64,000 bases of DNA from Gracilaria domingensis (Eukaryota > Rhodophyta > Florideophyceae > Gracilariales > Gracilariaceae). Both the position numbers and the translations under genes were made by a program. The notes below the pieces were generated by a model, which was given only the letters and a program-made list of their open reading frames with translations, did not search any database and was not told the origin of the DNA. The stretch lies in the NCBI GenBank assembly GCA_022539475.1, contig VCMS01000033.1, positions 218,629 to 282,628 on the forward strand, read 5' to 3'. Of the stretch, positions 1 to 10,697 are shown piece after piece; the first letter of the stretch is position 1; each line of letters opens with the position of its first letter.

Positions 1-13
1 CCAGAGTCCTTGA

Positions 14-1339
14 CCTCCACTGCACTGCAGGGGCAGTGATTTCACACCAAAAGCGAGCAAATACCGCATAAAGCGTGGCTCTACAATCGAGGTTATTCTG
101 AGCCCGGCCAACACCTCCCATTTTTTGCAGGCTTGTGATCAATCGATAAACAAGCAATTCAAGGAAACAATTCGCTTAATGTATTCTGTACTGAACAGGA
201 AGGCATTCGTAGACTTCGGGGACATGGGAATCAAGATAAAACTTGGCGTGGCTGGATATCGTTCACTCGTCAAGGCTACTGTGCGACTTGCGTTCGATAA
301 AGTTGGATTGTGGGCAATGGATTTCAGATTCCTCGACTGGGCGAAAGCAAAATGGGGTGGGGAGATCTGTGCAGTTCTAAAAACTGTTCGTTACTCTCTT
401 CGAGTGCAAGAACAGAAGCATTGGGATGAAGTTCGTTGCATTCTCCACAAACGTATGAGCACCCATTTTAAAATGATGTCAGTAGGAGAGGTTATTCGCA
501 AATCGCAAGACAGAGTTGATCTTATTGTTAAGAAGCACACACCGACGAAGAAAAGTATTTGGAAGAACCCAAATTAATACGTGGATCGAACGACGATCAG
601 CCGCGGTGCTCCAGCTGCGTATCTTACGCACGAGGACATTATCAAAAAACGAGAGCACGAAGCCGAGAAGGCAAAAGAGGAGGAACTTGAGAAAGCAAAG
701 CGTAAGCAAGAGGCTGCGGAGAAGCGCCAGCGCGCAGCGGAAGAGAAGGCAGCGGCTGCTGCGAAGCGCCAGAAAGCAGCGGAACAGAGAGCCATAGAGA
801 AAGCAGCAAATGAGGCTCGGCGCCAGCATGAGAAAGAAATTCGTGTGAAGCGTAAGGCGGAAGCAGCAGCTTTGCGCGAGAAGAAGAAACGTGATCGTCA
901 GCAAAGCCGTGCGCTGAAACAAAGTATGAAGCATAGACCTGGCAAATCGAAAACTGTTCTACCCGTCGGAAAGAAGGTAGAGGTTCCTAGTGGCATGTTG
1001 ATTACCGATGATGCGGCAGTTGAGGGAAATGTTGTTTCTGCTGCAGAAATTCAGCCAAAGGTACCAAGCCGTGTTCCTGCATATTTGCAGGTTTCCAACG
1101 ACTTTCTTGACGATAATGATCCGGAGGAGATAGCAATAGCTAAAAGTCTTCTTGCCTTGCAAGGGAAGGATGTGAGTCTGTTAAAGACTCATCGGATGAG
1201 ATTTGAGGACTCTGTTGGTGACCAAAGTTGTTTAGATGACCCGCAGTGGTCGTGGTGGAGCCTCGTAGCCAAGGAGGACGCCGTTCCAAATTGCCCTGGT
1301 TCTTCTTCGAACGGAGTGCTGGAACGAGAGATCGAGTAA
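14..1339 (+). pseudogene. DDE_1 (pogo/Tigger-like) transposase, 3' part, broken
   Basis: This is the C-terminal part of a DDE_1-superfamily transposase cut by the left window edge. The block SPANTSHFLQACD near position 105-135 matches the conserved PPNTTHLLQPLD-type segment carrying the last catalytic Asp. It is followed by a helical basic region and then a Glu/Lys/Ala-rich coiled coil (about 640-930) and an acidic tail. The frame stays open to 1339 except for one in-frame TAA at 575-577; the only start after it would be GTG at 581. The LDLH motif expected just upstream lies in another frame (position 3 onward), so a shift is likely near 25-40. The two lesions suggest a dead copy. Family assignment rests on motifs only; no terminal repeats are visible. 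Confidence 0.65.
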
Positions 1340-1509
1340 TCGTTGTAGCTTTCTGGCTGTTGCGGTATAGAGTTCCAAAGATGGCTTGTATTGGGTACAC
1401 TCTCTGAGCTTTGATTGGAGTAGATTTGTTTTTAAATTAAAGGCCGTTTGTAGCGGCCACTCTCGTGTTTGTGAAAGTCCGTTCCAAATTTCCCTGCCCA
1501 GGAAGGTAC

Positions 1510-2148
1510 TTACCCTGCGACTGTTTCTTCAGAAATATGTTTCACAAACCGTACAAATCGAGGAGATCCCTCAGTTGGAAACACATCCTCGCTCTCGACT
1601 TCCATGAACCCAAGCTTCGTGTATGCTGTTATGGATGTCGGGACGGAGCTCACACCGATAAGGTAGATCAGTCTTGGGTTGAAATTCTTCGAAGCGTAGT
1701 CAATGGCGTGGTCAACGAGGGCACGGCATAATCCTTTCCTCCGCCACTCTCTCGCAACGCATATTCTCGCGAGTTCAACAGCGTCTTCCTCAATGTCTCT
1801 ATCCCTCCTCTTTACGGCTATCGTTCCAACAATGTTTTCAAAATCATCAAGAGCAATGAAGAGCTTTCCCCCATTGTCCGCACAAACAAGGGCATTCATA
1901 TCGCCAAACAGAGGCTCAGCGACTTGAATCAAACCTGCGATTGTTCGGCGGGTAAGGTCGTCTGCTGCTTCTTCAATGTTCTGCTGCATTCCTTCTTTGT
2001 ATAAACCCCATGCATCTGTTTGCGCATTGGCGTCACATTCACGTATAGTCACTTTAACCTCACGGTTTCCTTTCGATTTTGTACACACAGAAAACGGATT
2101 CCTCGGACCTTCGTTTACGAGCGACATGTCGTTTAGTCTGTACGACAT
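1510..2148 (-). CDS. GNAT family N-acetyltransferase
   Basis: A 212-residue protein with a GNAT acetyl-CoA fold: beta strand LFIALDD, strand VGTIAVKRR, then motif A ARICVAREWRRKGLCRALV with the pyrophosphate-binding RRKGL loop, and a C-terminal motif B region (ITAYTKLGFMEV). It should transfer an acetyl group to an unknown amine. I start at the ATG at 2148; the frame is open to 2247 but has no earlier ATG, so an upstream exon is possible. The stop at 1510 overlaps AGGGTAAGT on the coding strand, a canonical 5' splice site. The true protein may therefore continue into a downstream exon, or the intron lies in the 3' UTR. It is convergent with the broken transposase. Confidence 0.75.
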   Translation of the reverse strand: MSYRLNDMSLVNEGPRNPFSVCTKSKGNREVKVTIRECDANAQTDAWGLYKEGMQQNIEEAADDLTRRTIAGLIQVAEPLFGDMNALVCADNGGKLFIALDDFENIVGTIAVKRRDRDIEEDAVELARICVAREWRRKGLCRALVDHAIDYASKNFNPRLIYLIGVSSVPTSITAYTKLGFMEVESEDVFPTEGSPRFVRFVKHISEETVAG

Positions 2149-4596
2149 CGGGTATTGATCAGCATGCGCTTTGATTCCCAATGTACTCAACTCGGGAAGC
2201 ACGACAGCACGAGCAGCCCCTTGGACAACGTATAACTTGAAATTCAACTTTCGGAGGCACAGAAGCTTCGCCGTTCAGTAGCTAAATTATAGGATAATCT
2301 AGATATCGTATATCTCGAGAGAGATATCTGCGGTGCAGACTGCCATTCAGGGAAAGACTTTCTCATCGAAGTCAGACAGGGTCCATGCTACACGCCAGTG
2401 AGACGCTTATGAGATATGAGACATGAAACGTCCCCTATTGGCAGAGGTTTGAAACAGGACATCAAGCAGATATCTATGAGGGTACACCCGGAGAACCTCA
2501 TCGGCACACTTGCTTTTGGAGTAACCACAGAAAAAAAGAAAGGGAAACGGTACGAGTAGGCCTCCCTAGTTCTTAGGTTTATCTCGCTTGTGCTTCTAAT
2601 ATTTCTCATCGGGACTATCGCATGGTTCCTAATATAGAGTTGCTTCCTCGCCGTCTGCAGGCGGAAATTGTTCTTTACGTTGAAGGTTTTCGTGGGCAGC
2701 ATGGAACTATGTGGTCTTCACCGATATATTTTCCGCATTCCACAGGTCGAAAGCAGTAAATCCACTAACACGCTCTTTGACTCTTAGTTCTTTGAAGCTT
2801 TCTTTCGTATGTGCTTGCTTCACTCTGACGAGAAAGGAAGAAAGAGAGAGAGGAAAAGCTCTCTCTTTCTATTTATGGGTATCCTGGTGCTCAAGTTCGG
2901 AGCATGGCTGGAGCAATCACGCTACGTGGTGAAACAGAAGTTTAGCGATATTAGTCTCACTTCCTTTATCAGTTCTCTTTATCCCCAAGCACTTAAAAAC
3001 GTTGTGTGATCATCCTTGGAGAATAGAGTTGTCTTCCGTTCTTGACTGAGAAAGTCATCCAAACAACTGAACTAATGGTAACTATCGTCAGCAGAGTAGT
3101 CATGTTTCAGCGGCTTAGCCTTCTAGCCCTCTTCCCATGGTGCGTCCTCTCTGTCCTGTTTCTTCGTGCAAAACCAACACGACTATCGCTACCCGTAGTT
3201 GCATTCTTGCACAGTTATCGAAATCTTGAGCTTTCTGGTCAGAAAATGCGTAACGTGTATCATACACGATGGTGGTTCTTGGGGAGCACTTTAATGCGTT
3301 TGGCCTACGCCCTCTCTGAAACTGAATGATGTCTTGAATATGACGAAGTCTCACAAACTGGGCTAAAGTATTGGGCAACAATTAGATGCTAAGCGGGAAG
3401 CTCCCGTGAGAGGTCCCATTTAAAGCCCATGACGCTGAATCAGGGGAGAGAAACTTTCAAGCACAACGTAAAGAGAGAGAGAGAGAGAGAGAGAGACACA
3501 TACACACAAGACAAGGTAGGTCCGAAACCTGGTCCTTTGCGTTAGATTCTGCCGAATAGACCGCTCCGATTCGGTATCGTTACAGTTTTAAGTAGAAGGG
3601 ATTCAAAAAAGCTGTTTGTCTCCTACGCCTGGGTAAGCTTCTGCGCCAGATCGGATTAAAAGCCTATGACTTCGAGATAAACAAGAATTACATTATCGCA
3701 GTAGATGCAGATGAGAAACCCTCACGAAATTTTGTTTGTTTGGTTCCTTTTTAACTTCATACTACACTTTCAGCTGCCCATCGCTCGTGCGGAAGCAGGC
3801 TTTCCGTGACCATCTCGATTGAAATCTGTTGACTTTTGAAGCAGTTTGGAGGTCAAACTTATCGCATGGGTATGTCTTCGATCGATGGTCTTCATTTACC
3901 CGGAGGATAATATCTACAGTCGCATAGGAGCTAAACCTTTACGACTCACCGGAAACTCCTTATCTCTGATACGACGTACTCGCAGAAGAACGCAGCTGCG
4001 TGCCGCCATCCAAAATGATCTATATTCCTGGACGCGGAGACCGGTAAACCGGAAACGTGCGAAGTAAATCTTGTTGCGATGAGCCGCGAAGTGGTGCTGA
4101 TAGCCTCAGATCTCCTTGGTACAGGGGCAAGAGAGGGCAGGGAGGGTGCACACTAGAGAAAGGACAGAGACCCGAGACTCAATCAGCAACAGGGCTCAGC
4201 ACAGTTCTCGTTTGGTAGCCCTCTTATGTTTGGTAACTTTACGGGGTCTGATTGCTAGAAGCCTACAAAACAAGCAGACAAACGAGATGGGCGTCAAGAC
4301 ATGCGGCCAGTTTGTTTGGCTCGTTACGACGCAACAAAGCAGATACCTCACTCGCTAAATCGCTGCAAAGTCAATACAGGTGATCACGTGCATTTGTTAC
4401 ATAAAGTGCTCGCTCGAAGCAGAATTGCGTTCAATGTTTGTTATAGCTGAAGTCAAAACACTTGCACCCACTGACAGTCAATGGCTGACGGCAATGCCTA
4501 CCTCACTGAAATGTGTGTACTTGATCAGCTCTGCGCGCAACAGTGACATATCAACAGAAAAGAATCTACATAACCAAAGTGGCAACACGATGAAGG
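2149..4596. other. intergenic, no supported gene
   Basis: About 2.4 kb without a convincing gene. Several short open frames (for example 2388-2702 minus, 3042-3329 plus, 4116-4358 plus) have no recognisable motifs and no consistent coding character. A GA microsatellite sits at 3471-3495. Confidence 0.6.
3471..3495. repeat. (GA)n microsatellite
   Basis: About twelve GA dinucleotides followed by a short CACA-rich tail, in otherwise unique intergenic sequence. Confidence 0.9.
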
Positions 4597-5721
4597 CTAG
4601 TAACGAGCCGCTACATCAGCTTCTCCAGACTTATCAAATTCGCTGATCAATACGGATCGCTTTTCCTTGATGCTCAAGTTGGCCATGGCTGCGTAGAGCA
4701 CAGTTAACTTCCCATCCTCGATACCACAAGGCACTGGAGTATCGTTGACAACAACGTCAACAAAAGCCTTCATCTCCTCCACATACGCATCAGCATACCT
4801 TTCCATGAAGAAGTTGAGTGGACTATCGGAGTGATAGCCATCCTTGTCAGTAGAATCACAAGTATGTGGGTGCACATTACCCACATTGACACTACCCTTT
4901 GTTCCAAAGAACTCGGCACGCTGATCGTATCCGAGCGCGGAAGCGCGAGAATTATCAATTGTAGCAATACATCCATTCTCAAATGTGGCCGTAACGAGAG
5001 TGTGATCTAAATCACCGATGGCACCAATCTCTGGGTTGTCAGCGATTCCAACGGCCGAAATGGAAACAACATTAGAGCCAGTCAAAAAGCGAGCCATATC
5101 AAAGTCATGGCTGGACATATCAAGAAATAGTCCGCCAGACTGCTTGAGATATCCCACTGGTGGCGGCGCCGGGTCCCTGGAGGTAAGATGCAACTTAATT
5201 GGCTTTCCAATGGCACCAGAGTCAGCTACAGACTTGGCATGTTTGAAATTCTTATCAAATCGTCGTTGAAAGCCAAGGAAGAACTTGCACTCGGGGTGCT
5301 TTGCCAGAACCTGTTCCAAGTCTGCAATAATCTGAAGATTCTTATCCACCGGCTTCTCGCAGAAGATGTGCTTGCCCGCCGTAGCAGAGGCCTTGATGAT
5401 TTCGGCGTGAGTGTCGGTTGGAGAGCAGACGATGACGGCCTGCACGGCGGGATTGTTGATGAGATCGTGCGGATCGGTGCAAGCCATTGGCACTTTGTAG
5501 GTCTTGGCTAACTTGAGGGCGGCCGATTCGAACACATCGGACACGCAGACGAGCTTGGCGTTGGGAATGCTGGTGCAGATGCTGCGGGCGTGACACTGGC
5601 CGATTCGACCGCATCCAATGATGCCAATGCCGACGGCGTTGGAATCATCGGCCGAGGTGTCGACGGTAAGCGCAGACTTGGCGGACGCAAACTCAGCCGC
5701 AACAGCAGAAAGGTCAACCAT
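4597..5721 (-). CDS. inositol 2-dehydrogenase (Gfo/Idh/MocA family)
   Basis: A 374-residue NAD(P)-dependent oxidoreductase, most like myo-inositol 2-dehydrogenase (IolG), which oxidises myo-inositol to scyllo-inosose. An N-terminal Rossmann fold carries GIIGCGRIGQCHARSI. The family motif CEKPVD holds the catalytic Lys. The C-terminal domain contains the substrate-pocket segment GGLFLDMSSHDFDMARF with the conserved Asp and His. I start at ATG 5721; the frame is open upstream only through a TTG. A roughly 37-residue lead precedes the Rossmann fold, with no strong targeting signal. It is divergent from HSP70 across a 1.05-kb GC-rich promoter. Related family members act on other sugars or polyols, so the substrate is inferred. 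Confidence 0.88.
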   Translation of the reverse strand: MVDLSAVAAEFASAKSALTVDTSADDSNAVGIGIIGCGRIGQCHARSICTSIPNAKLVCVSDVFESAALKLAKTYKVPMACTDPHDLINNPAVQAVIVCSPTDTHAEIIKASATAGKHIFCEKPVDKNLQIIADLEQVLAKHPECKFFLGFQRRFDKNFKHAKSVADSGAIGKPIKLHLTSRDPAPPPVGYLKQSGGLFLDMSSHDFDMARFLTGSNVVSISAVGIADNPEIGAIGDLDHTLVTATFENGCIATIDNSRASALGYDQRAEFFGTKGSVNVGNVHPHTCDSTDKDGYHSDSPLNFFMERYADAYVEEMKAFVDVVVNDTPVPCGIEDGKLTVLYAAMANLSIKEKRSVLISEFDKSGEADVAARY

Positions 5722-5861
5722 GGTTGAAAGCAAGCACAAACGACGGAGGATCGGACTCGGAAAACAAGGCGCGAGCGGCAGAGACGGCGCGGCGCGAAGC
5801 AAGACCGAAGCAGCGTGCAGCGGCGGGGCGGCAGGCGATGGTGGAGGTGGCGGTGAGGTGG

Positions 5862-5868
5862 TATAAAA
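5862..5868 (-). promoter_or_regulatory. TATA-like box, inositol dehydrogenase side
   Basis: TATAAAA on the plus strand (TTTTATA on the minus strand), about 140 bp upstream of the minus-strand ATG at 5721. It stands out in GC-rich DNA. The orientation relative to the gene makes the assignment weak. Confidence 0.3.
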
Positions 5869-6382
5869 CAGGCGGCGCGTGCTGCAACGTCAAACACGCG
5901 CCGCGCGCGCGCTGGCCAACTGAGCGGTCAGAAAGGCGCGCGCTTTGGGGTGCACGCGAGAGAAGCGTCGAGCGCACATTGGCTGTGTCCGGCGCGCGTG
6001 GCCACGTGGCGAAGGTGATGGTGGAGTGCGCGCGCGGTATGACGGCGTGCGGCGCGGGCGGCGCGCCGCGCCGATGGATGGACGCGCTTCTCCGCCGGCT
6101 GCCGCGCGCGCCGCGCCGAGATGCGCGCGATGCGCACGCGGACGCCGCGGCGGGTGCGGTCGTATCTTCCGGGGCATCTTGTCCTGTCGGCGGCACGCAG
6201 GATTCCACGCCGGCGCGCGCGGTGGAGCGCGGCTTGTGTCATTTTGAGCGCAGCTCCAGTTGTTTGAGCTCGCCCGTTGTCACACCCGTCATCGATGACG
6301 GCATTGGCCGCCACTGTAGATACGAGGCGCTAACGACGCGACGTGGCCAGCCGCACACGGCGCGCGGCGGCGGCGTGAAAAG

Positions 6383-6413
6383 GGCGAAATATTTGGCGAA
6401 ATATTTGGCGAAA
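6383..6413. repeat. 12-bp tandem repeat, E2F-like
   Basis: GGCGAAATATTT is repeated twice and followed by a partial third copy (GGCGAAA), giving TTTGGCGAAA twice. This resembles E2F/DP sites (TTTSGCGC-type), and GGGCGCGCC follows directly. It lies 360-390 bp upstream of the HSP70 ATG. Binding by E2F is inference. Confidence 0.55.
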
Positions 6414-6450
6414 GGGCGCGCCAAAAGTGGCTGAGGCGGCGAGACGGCGC

Positions 6451-6468
6451 GAAGGTTCGAGAGACTTC
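6451..6468 (+). promoter_or_regulatory. heat shock element
   Basis: GAAGGTTCGAGAGACTTC reads as four contiguous alternating 5-bp units (nGAAn nTTCn nGAgn nTTCn). This is the heat shock factor consensus with one mismatch, about 310 bp upstream of the HSP70 ATG. The promoter context supports it strongly. Confidence 0.75.
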
Positions 6469-6603
6469 GACACTAACCGCGACGCGCGCGGAGCGCACGG
6501 CGCGCACACGTGGGCGGCCACGCGCGTCGTCTAGACTGTTCCGCATTCCTCATCGCAATGCTCCCGCTGTTGATCCGCGCGGTGCCCGTTTCACGATAAC
6601 CAC

Positions 6604-6611
6604 TATTTAAA
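6604..6611 (+). promoter_or_regulatory. TATA-like box of HSP70
   Basis: TATTTAAA, about 165 bp upstream of the HSP70 ATG and downstream of the heat shock element, in GC-rich DNA. It implies a leader of roughly 130 nt. Confidence 0.5.
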
Positions 6612-6775
6612 CCGCCGTCGCTTCCAGCCGCACCGCCGGCGCCGCCCTCAACATCGCACGATTCCCCCTCTGTTTCCTCGACCCCCCCCCTCCGCCCGCC
6701 CCTCCCCCTCGCCCTTTGCGATTCCTTTTCGTTTCGTAACTGCTCATCTTTCGTTTTTGTCTTTGTCTAATCATC

Positions 6776-6823
6776 ATGAGTAACGCTGCCAACGGCCCGT
6801 CCATCGGCATTGACCTGGGTACT

Positions 6824-6855
<32 letters not shown>

Positions 6856-8749
6856 TCGCGTCGAGATTATTGCAAACGATCAGGGAAACCGCACTACCCC
6901 GTCTTATGTCGCCTTCACCGACAACGAGCGCCTCATCGGAGATGCCGCCAAGAATCAGGTCGCAATCAACCCTTCCAACACCGTCTTCGACGCCAAGCGA
7001 CTCATCGGTCGCCGATTCTCCGACTCCTCTGTCCAGTCTGACATCAAGCACTTTTCCTTCAAGGTCATCCAGAAGGACGGCGATAAGCCTTACGTCCAGG
7101 TCCTGTACAAGGGAGAGACCAAGATCTTCTCGCCCGAGGAAATTTCCGCCATGATTCTCGTCAAGATGAAGGATGTTGCCGAGTCGTACCTCGGAAAGCA
7201 GATCAAGTCTGCCGTCGTCACTGTCCCAGCTTATTTCAATGATTCCCAACGTCTGGCTACTAAGGATGCCGGTACCATCGCTGGTATCAATGTCTCTCGT
7301 ATCATCAATGAGCCCACTGCGGCCGCCATTGCCTACGGTTTGGATCGCAAGGCCAGTGGGCACACTGCCCGTGAGAGGAACGTGCTCATCTTCGACTTGG
7401 GTGGCGGCACTTTCGATGTCTCGCTGCTCACCATTGAGGATGGTATTTTTGAAGTGAAGGCTACTGCCGGTGACACCCATCTTGGTGGTGAAGATTTCGA
7501 CAACCGCATGGTCAACCACTTTATGAATGAATTCAAGAGGAAATACAAGAAGGACATCTCTGGCAATGCCCGCTCTGTTCGCCGCCTCCGCACCCAATGT
7601 GAACGTGCCAAGCGCCAGCTCTCGTCTGCCACTCAGGCAACCATCGAGATTGACTCTCTCTTCGAGGGTATTGACTTCTACTCCTCCATTACTCGTGCTA
7701 AGTTCGAGGAGCTTTGCATGGATCTCTTCAGAGGAACTTTGGAGCCAGTCGAGAAGGTGCTGAGGGATTCCAAGATCCCCAAGGCTGACGTCGATGACAT
7801 TGTGCTCGTCGGTGGCTCCACTCGTATCCCTAAAGTGCAGAGCCTCCTTGTGGACTTCTTCAATGGCAAGGAGCTTTGCAAAAACATCAATCCGGATGAG
7901 GCTGTTGCCCACGGTGCCGCAGTTCAGGCTGCAATTTTGGCTGGTGACACCTCTGAGAAGACTCAGGACCTTCTTCTGCTCGATGTCACGCCGCTTTCTC
8001 TTGGTATCGAGACCGCTGGTGCTGTCATGACTGTGCTTATCAAGCGCAACACTACTATCCCGACCAAGAAGCAACAGATCTTCTCTACCTATGCTGATAA
8101 CCAGCCCGGTGTGCTCATTCAGGTGTATGAGGGTGAACGAACTCGCACCAAGGACAACAATCTGCTCGGCAAGTTCGAGCTCTCTGGTATCCCTCCGGCT
8201 CCCCGCGGAGTCCCGCAGATCGAGGTCACTTTCGACATTGACGCCAACGGTATCTTGAATGTCAGCGCGGAGGATAAGAGCACTGGTAAGAAGAACAAGA
8301 TTACCATTACCAATGACAAGGGTCGCCTCAGCAAAGAACAGATCGAGAAGATGGTTCAGGATGCTGAAAAGTACAAGGCTGAGGATGATGCCGCCAAGGC
8401 TAAGATTGAAGCCCGAAACTCATTGGAGAACTACTGCTACACCCTGCGCAACACCCTCAGTGAAGACAAGGTAAAGGACAAGATCAGTGAAGATGACAAG
8501 AAGTCTATCGAAGATAAGGTTGCTGAGGTTCTGAAGTGGATGGAGGATAACGAGACTGCTGAGAAGGAAGAATATGATGAGAAGCAAAAGTCTATTGAAG
8601 CTGTCGCAACACCGATCATTACAAAAATGTATCAAAGCGGTGAGGGAGGAGCTGGAGGTATGCCGGGCATGGGTGGCATGGGCGGTATGGGCGGTGGTGC
8701 ACCTGCTGGAGCCGGAGGTGAGGATGTTGAAATATCTGAGGTTGATTAA
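6776..8749 (+). CDS. HSP70: cytosolic heat shock protein 70
   Basis: A 657-residue ATP-dependent chaperone, full length for a cytosolic HSP70. The three family signatures are present: [15 protein letters not shown] at the N terminus, [14 protein letters not shown] near residue 205, and [17 protein letters not shown] near 340. The substrate-binding domain and helical lid follow, then a Gly/Met-rich GGMPGMGG linker. It has no signal or transit peptide. The C terminus is SEVD rather than the usual EEVD that binds TPR co-chaperones such as HOP and CHIP. The last acidic residues are kept, so binding may survive but be altered. It is a single exon, which suits expression during heat stress when splicing fails. 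The upstream heat shock element supports inducibility. Confidence 0.97.
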
Positions 8750-9490
8750 GAAGACCCGCATCATTGAACATAGCGTAGGCAAGATGCAACTAAAGCTGTA
8801 ACTTGAACCTTGAACATTTTGTATTTAGATGCGTTTTCCGCTTGTGATCTTACTAAACTGAAGTGTTTTCTGATCCACTCGTTTAGGTTTTGTATGTGTA
8901 CCTCGTCTCGCATAGTTCATCTTGCGAACTCCTTCGGGAGAAAGCCTCCTGCCTATCGCATCGCATGCAACGTAGCGCAGACTGTTTCTGCTGAAAGAAA
9001 CGCCCTTGCCCCTGGGTAAACTAATATTCGTTCAGGCCGTTTCCCGGTAGGCTTTCGTCATTAATCCTTGACGTCTTGAGCAGGGGAGCACCAGTCGTAT
9101 TGCAGTGATCTACATCCGGATCAAATGCACATCAACTTCTAGGCTACGATCCAAGTGGATATGATGATGGTGCGTATCCCACGAAACAGTTGTGAAAGCA
9201 TGTCTCCTTCCACAAATTCGCAAGTCTCTCCTCGGAATATACGGTAACAATGCGGCGCCTCTCCTCTTTGTCGCTCTTCTTCCGGCTTCTGCATGTTTAG
9301 CAATACTGATCTAGTTGAACATTGCATAAAGAGGACAAAGCACAACTCATGCCTTCCAGCCATATCGCCGTTCCAGTAGCCACACTGCTGCGTTCATTCT
9401 TCGTATGGGGTGGGGCATGTTATCAAAATGGAAACGGGTGAACCTAAACCTTTACTCCTCGTCCTGAAGCCTATGCTTGCCTGTGAGCTT
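8750..9490. other. 3' flank between convergent genes
   Basis: 740 bp between HSP70 (plus) and the U1-70K gene (minus). It presumably holds both 3' UTRs. The short open frames show no motifs. Confidence 0.6.
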
Positions 9491-10171
9491 CTAGCGCTTG
9501 ATGCGGCGCGCGGCAGAGTTGTTTGGTCCATCCAATCGGTTGGGATACCAGCCTTTAACCGTCCTCCCTCGCTCCACGTCCACGATCAAGCGTCTACCGT
9601 CTACTTTCATTCCATTCGCTTTGCGGTACGCGGTTTCGACATCGCGTTCTCGTTCGAATTCGACAAAGGCATATCCCCTGGGAATTCCCTCTTTGTTCTT
9701 CGGCATGACTACCTCCTTGACAGCCCCAAACGCCTCAAACTCATCTCGCAGTCTTGTTTCAAGAGTGGTGTACGGCACATTGCCGACAAACAGCGTTCTG
9801 ACAGCGTCGCTCGTTTTCTGACACCCATCGCGGGTTATCATCGGGTCCCATACCGCTCTTGCTTTCGTTATCACTGTCTCCACGTTTTGCACTTTTTCTT
9901 CGCGCACACGCCGCCGCCGTTGTGCGGGCGTCTCGAACTTGGCTGTCGTTCCGACATCGGTTCCATCCGTTTCTTCTTTCATCTTGTCTTCAAATTTGTC
10001 CACCAGCGCCGCGAGCCCGGTCATCGGGCGCAACTTTCTTTTGCGCGGTGGCGGCTTGAACTCGATTGGCTTGCGCGGCGCAAAAAGTTCGATGATCTGC
10101 TTCGGAAAGCGGAAGCGCGCTTGCCCGCTGTAGGCGGGGCGGTTTCGATTTCCGGCGTGTGGTCCTGCCAT
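9491..10171 (-). CDS. U1 snRNP 70K protein, short form
   Basis: A 226-residue component of the U1 snRNP, which recognises 5' splice sites. The N-terminal U1-70K domain (FRFPKQIIELFAPRKPIEF; later ETPAQRRRRVREEKVQ) is followed by one RRM with RNP2 LFVGNV and RNP1 RGYAFVEF, and by the diagnostic DGRRLIVDVERGRTVKGW that contacts U1 stem-loop 1 in known orthologues. The reading starts at ATG 10171; upstream there is only a GTG. The protein stops about 20 residues after the RRM. It lacks the long Arg/Ser- or Arg/Asp-rich tail of animal and plant U1-70K, which is about 430 residues long in human. Loss of that tail fits an intron-poor genome with little alternative splicing, although a downstream exon cannot be excluded. 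Confidence 0.9.
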   Translation of the reverse strand: MAGPHAGNRNRPAYSGQARFRFPKQIIELFAPRKPIEFKPPPRKRKLRPMTGLAALVDKFEDKMKEETDGTDVGTTAKFETPAQRRRRVREEKVQNVETVITKARAVWDPMITRDGCQKTSDAVRTLFVGNVPYTTLETRLRDEFEAFGAVKEVVMPKNKEGIPRGYAFVEFERERDVETAYRKANGMKVDGRRLIVDVERGRTVKGWYPNRLDGPNNSAARRIKR

Positions 10172-10529
10172 GCTGTGTGATGCAAGATGATCACGCCGGA
10201 CATGAGCAGAAGCGAAGCAAAGCAAAAAGTGGTGAACGAACGGCACAAGAGCCGGCGATCAAGTACGGACGAGCAGTGGCAAGAGAGATATCTGTGTAAA
10301 CAGTAGCGTGGATATGCAGACTGTTTTGGAAGCCTTCCAATGGAAGGGCACAGTTGAAAACGCTCTCACGATTCAAAACAGGAGTTCACGTCAGATATTG
10401 CAAATTGGCGTTGCTGTGAAGCGCTGAAGAAAGCAGCTCACAAAGGCGGCGACCTCAGACACGGAACGATAATAGAGAGGGTAAACGGCTAGTGTCTTAG
10501 CATAAACGGTAGCGGCGACGAAGAATGCG
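10172..10529. other. upstream region of U1-70K
   Basis: Holds the presumed promoter and leader of the minus-strand U1-70K gene. No TATA-like box or gene is recognised. Confidence 0.5.
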
Positions 10530-10679
10530 GGTGAGGATTAGGGTGAAAATTTCACCGTGAAATCACCCAAAAGTGAGTTCACCCTGGTGGGGTCCTACTG
10601 TAGCTTCACCCTGGCAGGGTGAAGTGGGACCGACTCACCCAAATTCACCTTTAGAAAAAGGTGAGGATTTTTCCTCACC
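10530..10679. repeat. palindromic MITE-like element rich in GGTGA/TCACC
   Basis: A 150-bp unit bounded by GGTGAGGA and its inverse TCCTCACC. It contains several inner palindromes, including GGTGAAAATTTCACC near 10541-10555 and CTTCACCCTGGCAGGGTGAAG near 10602-10622. It abuts the left end of the Harbinger element, separated by only 15 bp before the TAA. No clear target duplication is seen, so it may be a fold-back element or a regulatory palindrome cluster. Confidence 0.45.
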
Positions 10680-10697
10680 TTGCAAGCATGGGCATAA

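Larger units (their letters stand above)
5722..6775. promoter_or_regulatory. GC-rich bidirectional promoter iolG-like / HSP70
   Basis: The 1,054 bp between the divergent ATGs is very GC- and CpG-rich and full of GCGCGC runs, which generates long spurious open frames. It holds the heat-shock-type element, tandem repeat and TATA-like boxes listed separately, and ends in a C-tract and pyrimidine-rich leader before the HSP70 ATG. Confidence 0.7.

Noticed and set aside
5724..6434. 236-codon Arg/Ala-rich frame in the HSP70 promoter
   Set aside because: Made of GCGC repeats, overlaps several frames on both strands; promoter DNA.
6767..8074. 435-codon open frame antisense to HSP70
   Set aside because: Long antisense frames are a known by-product of HSP70 codon usage; no independent motif and full overlap with a certain gene.
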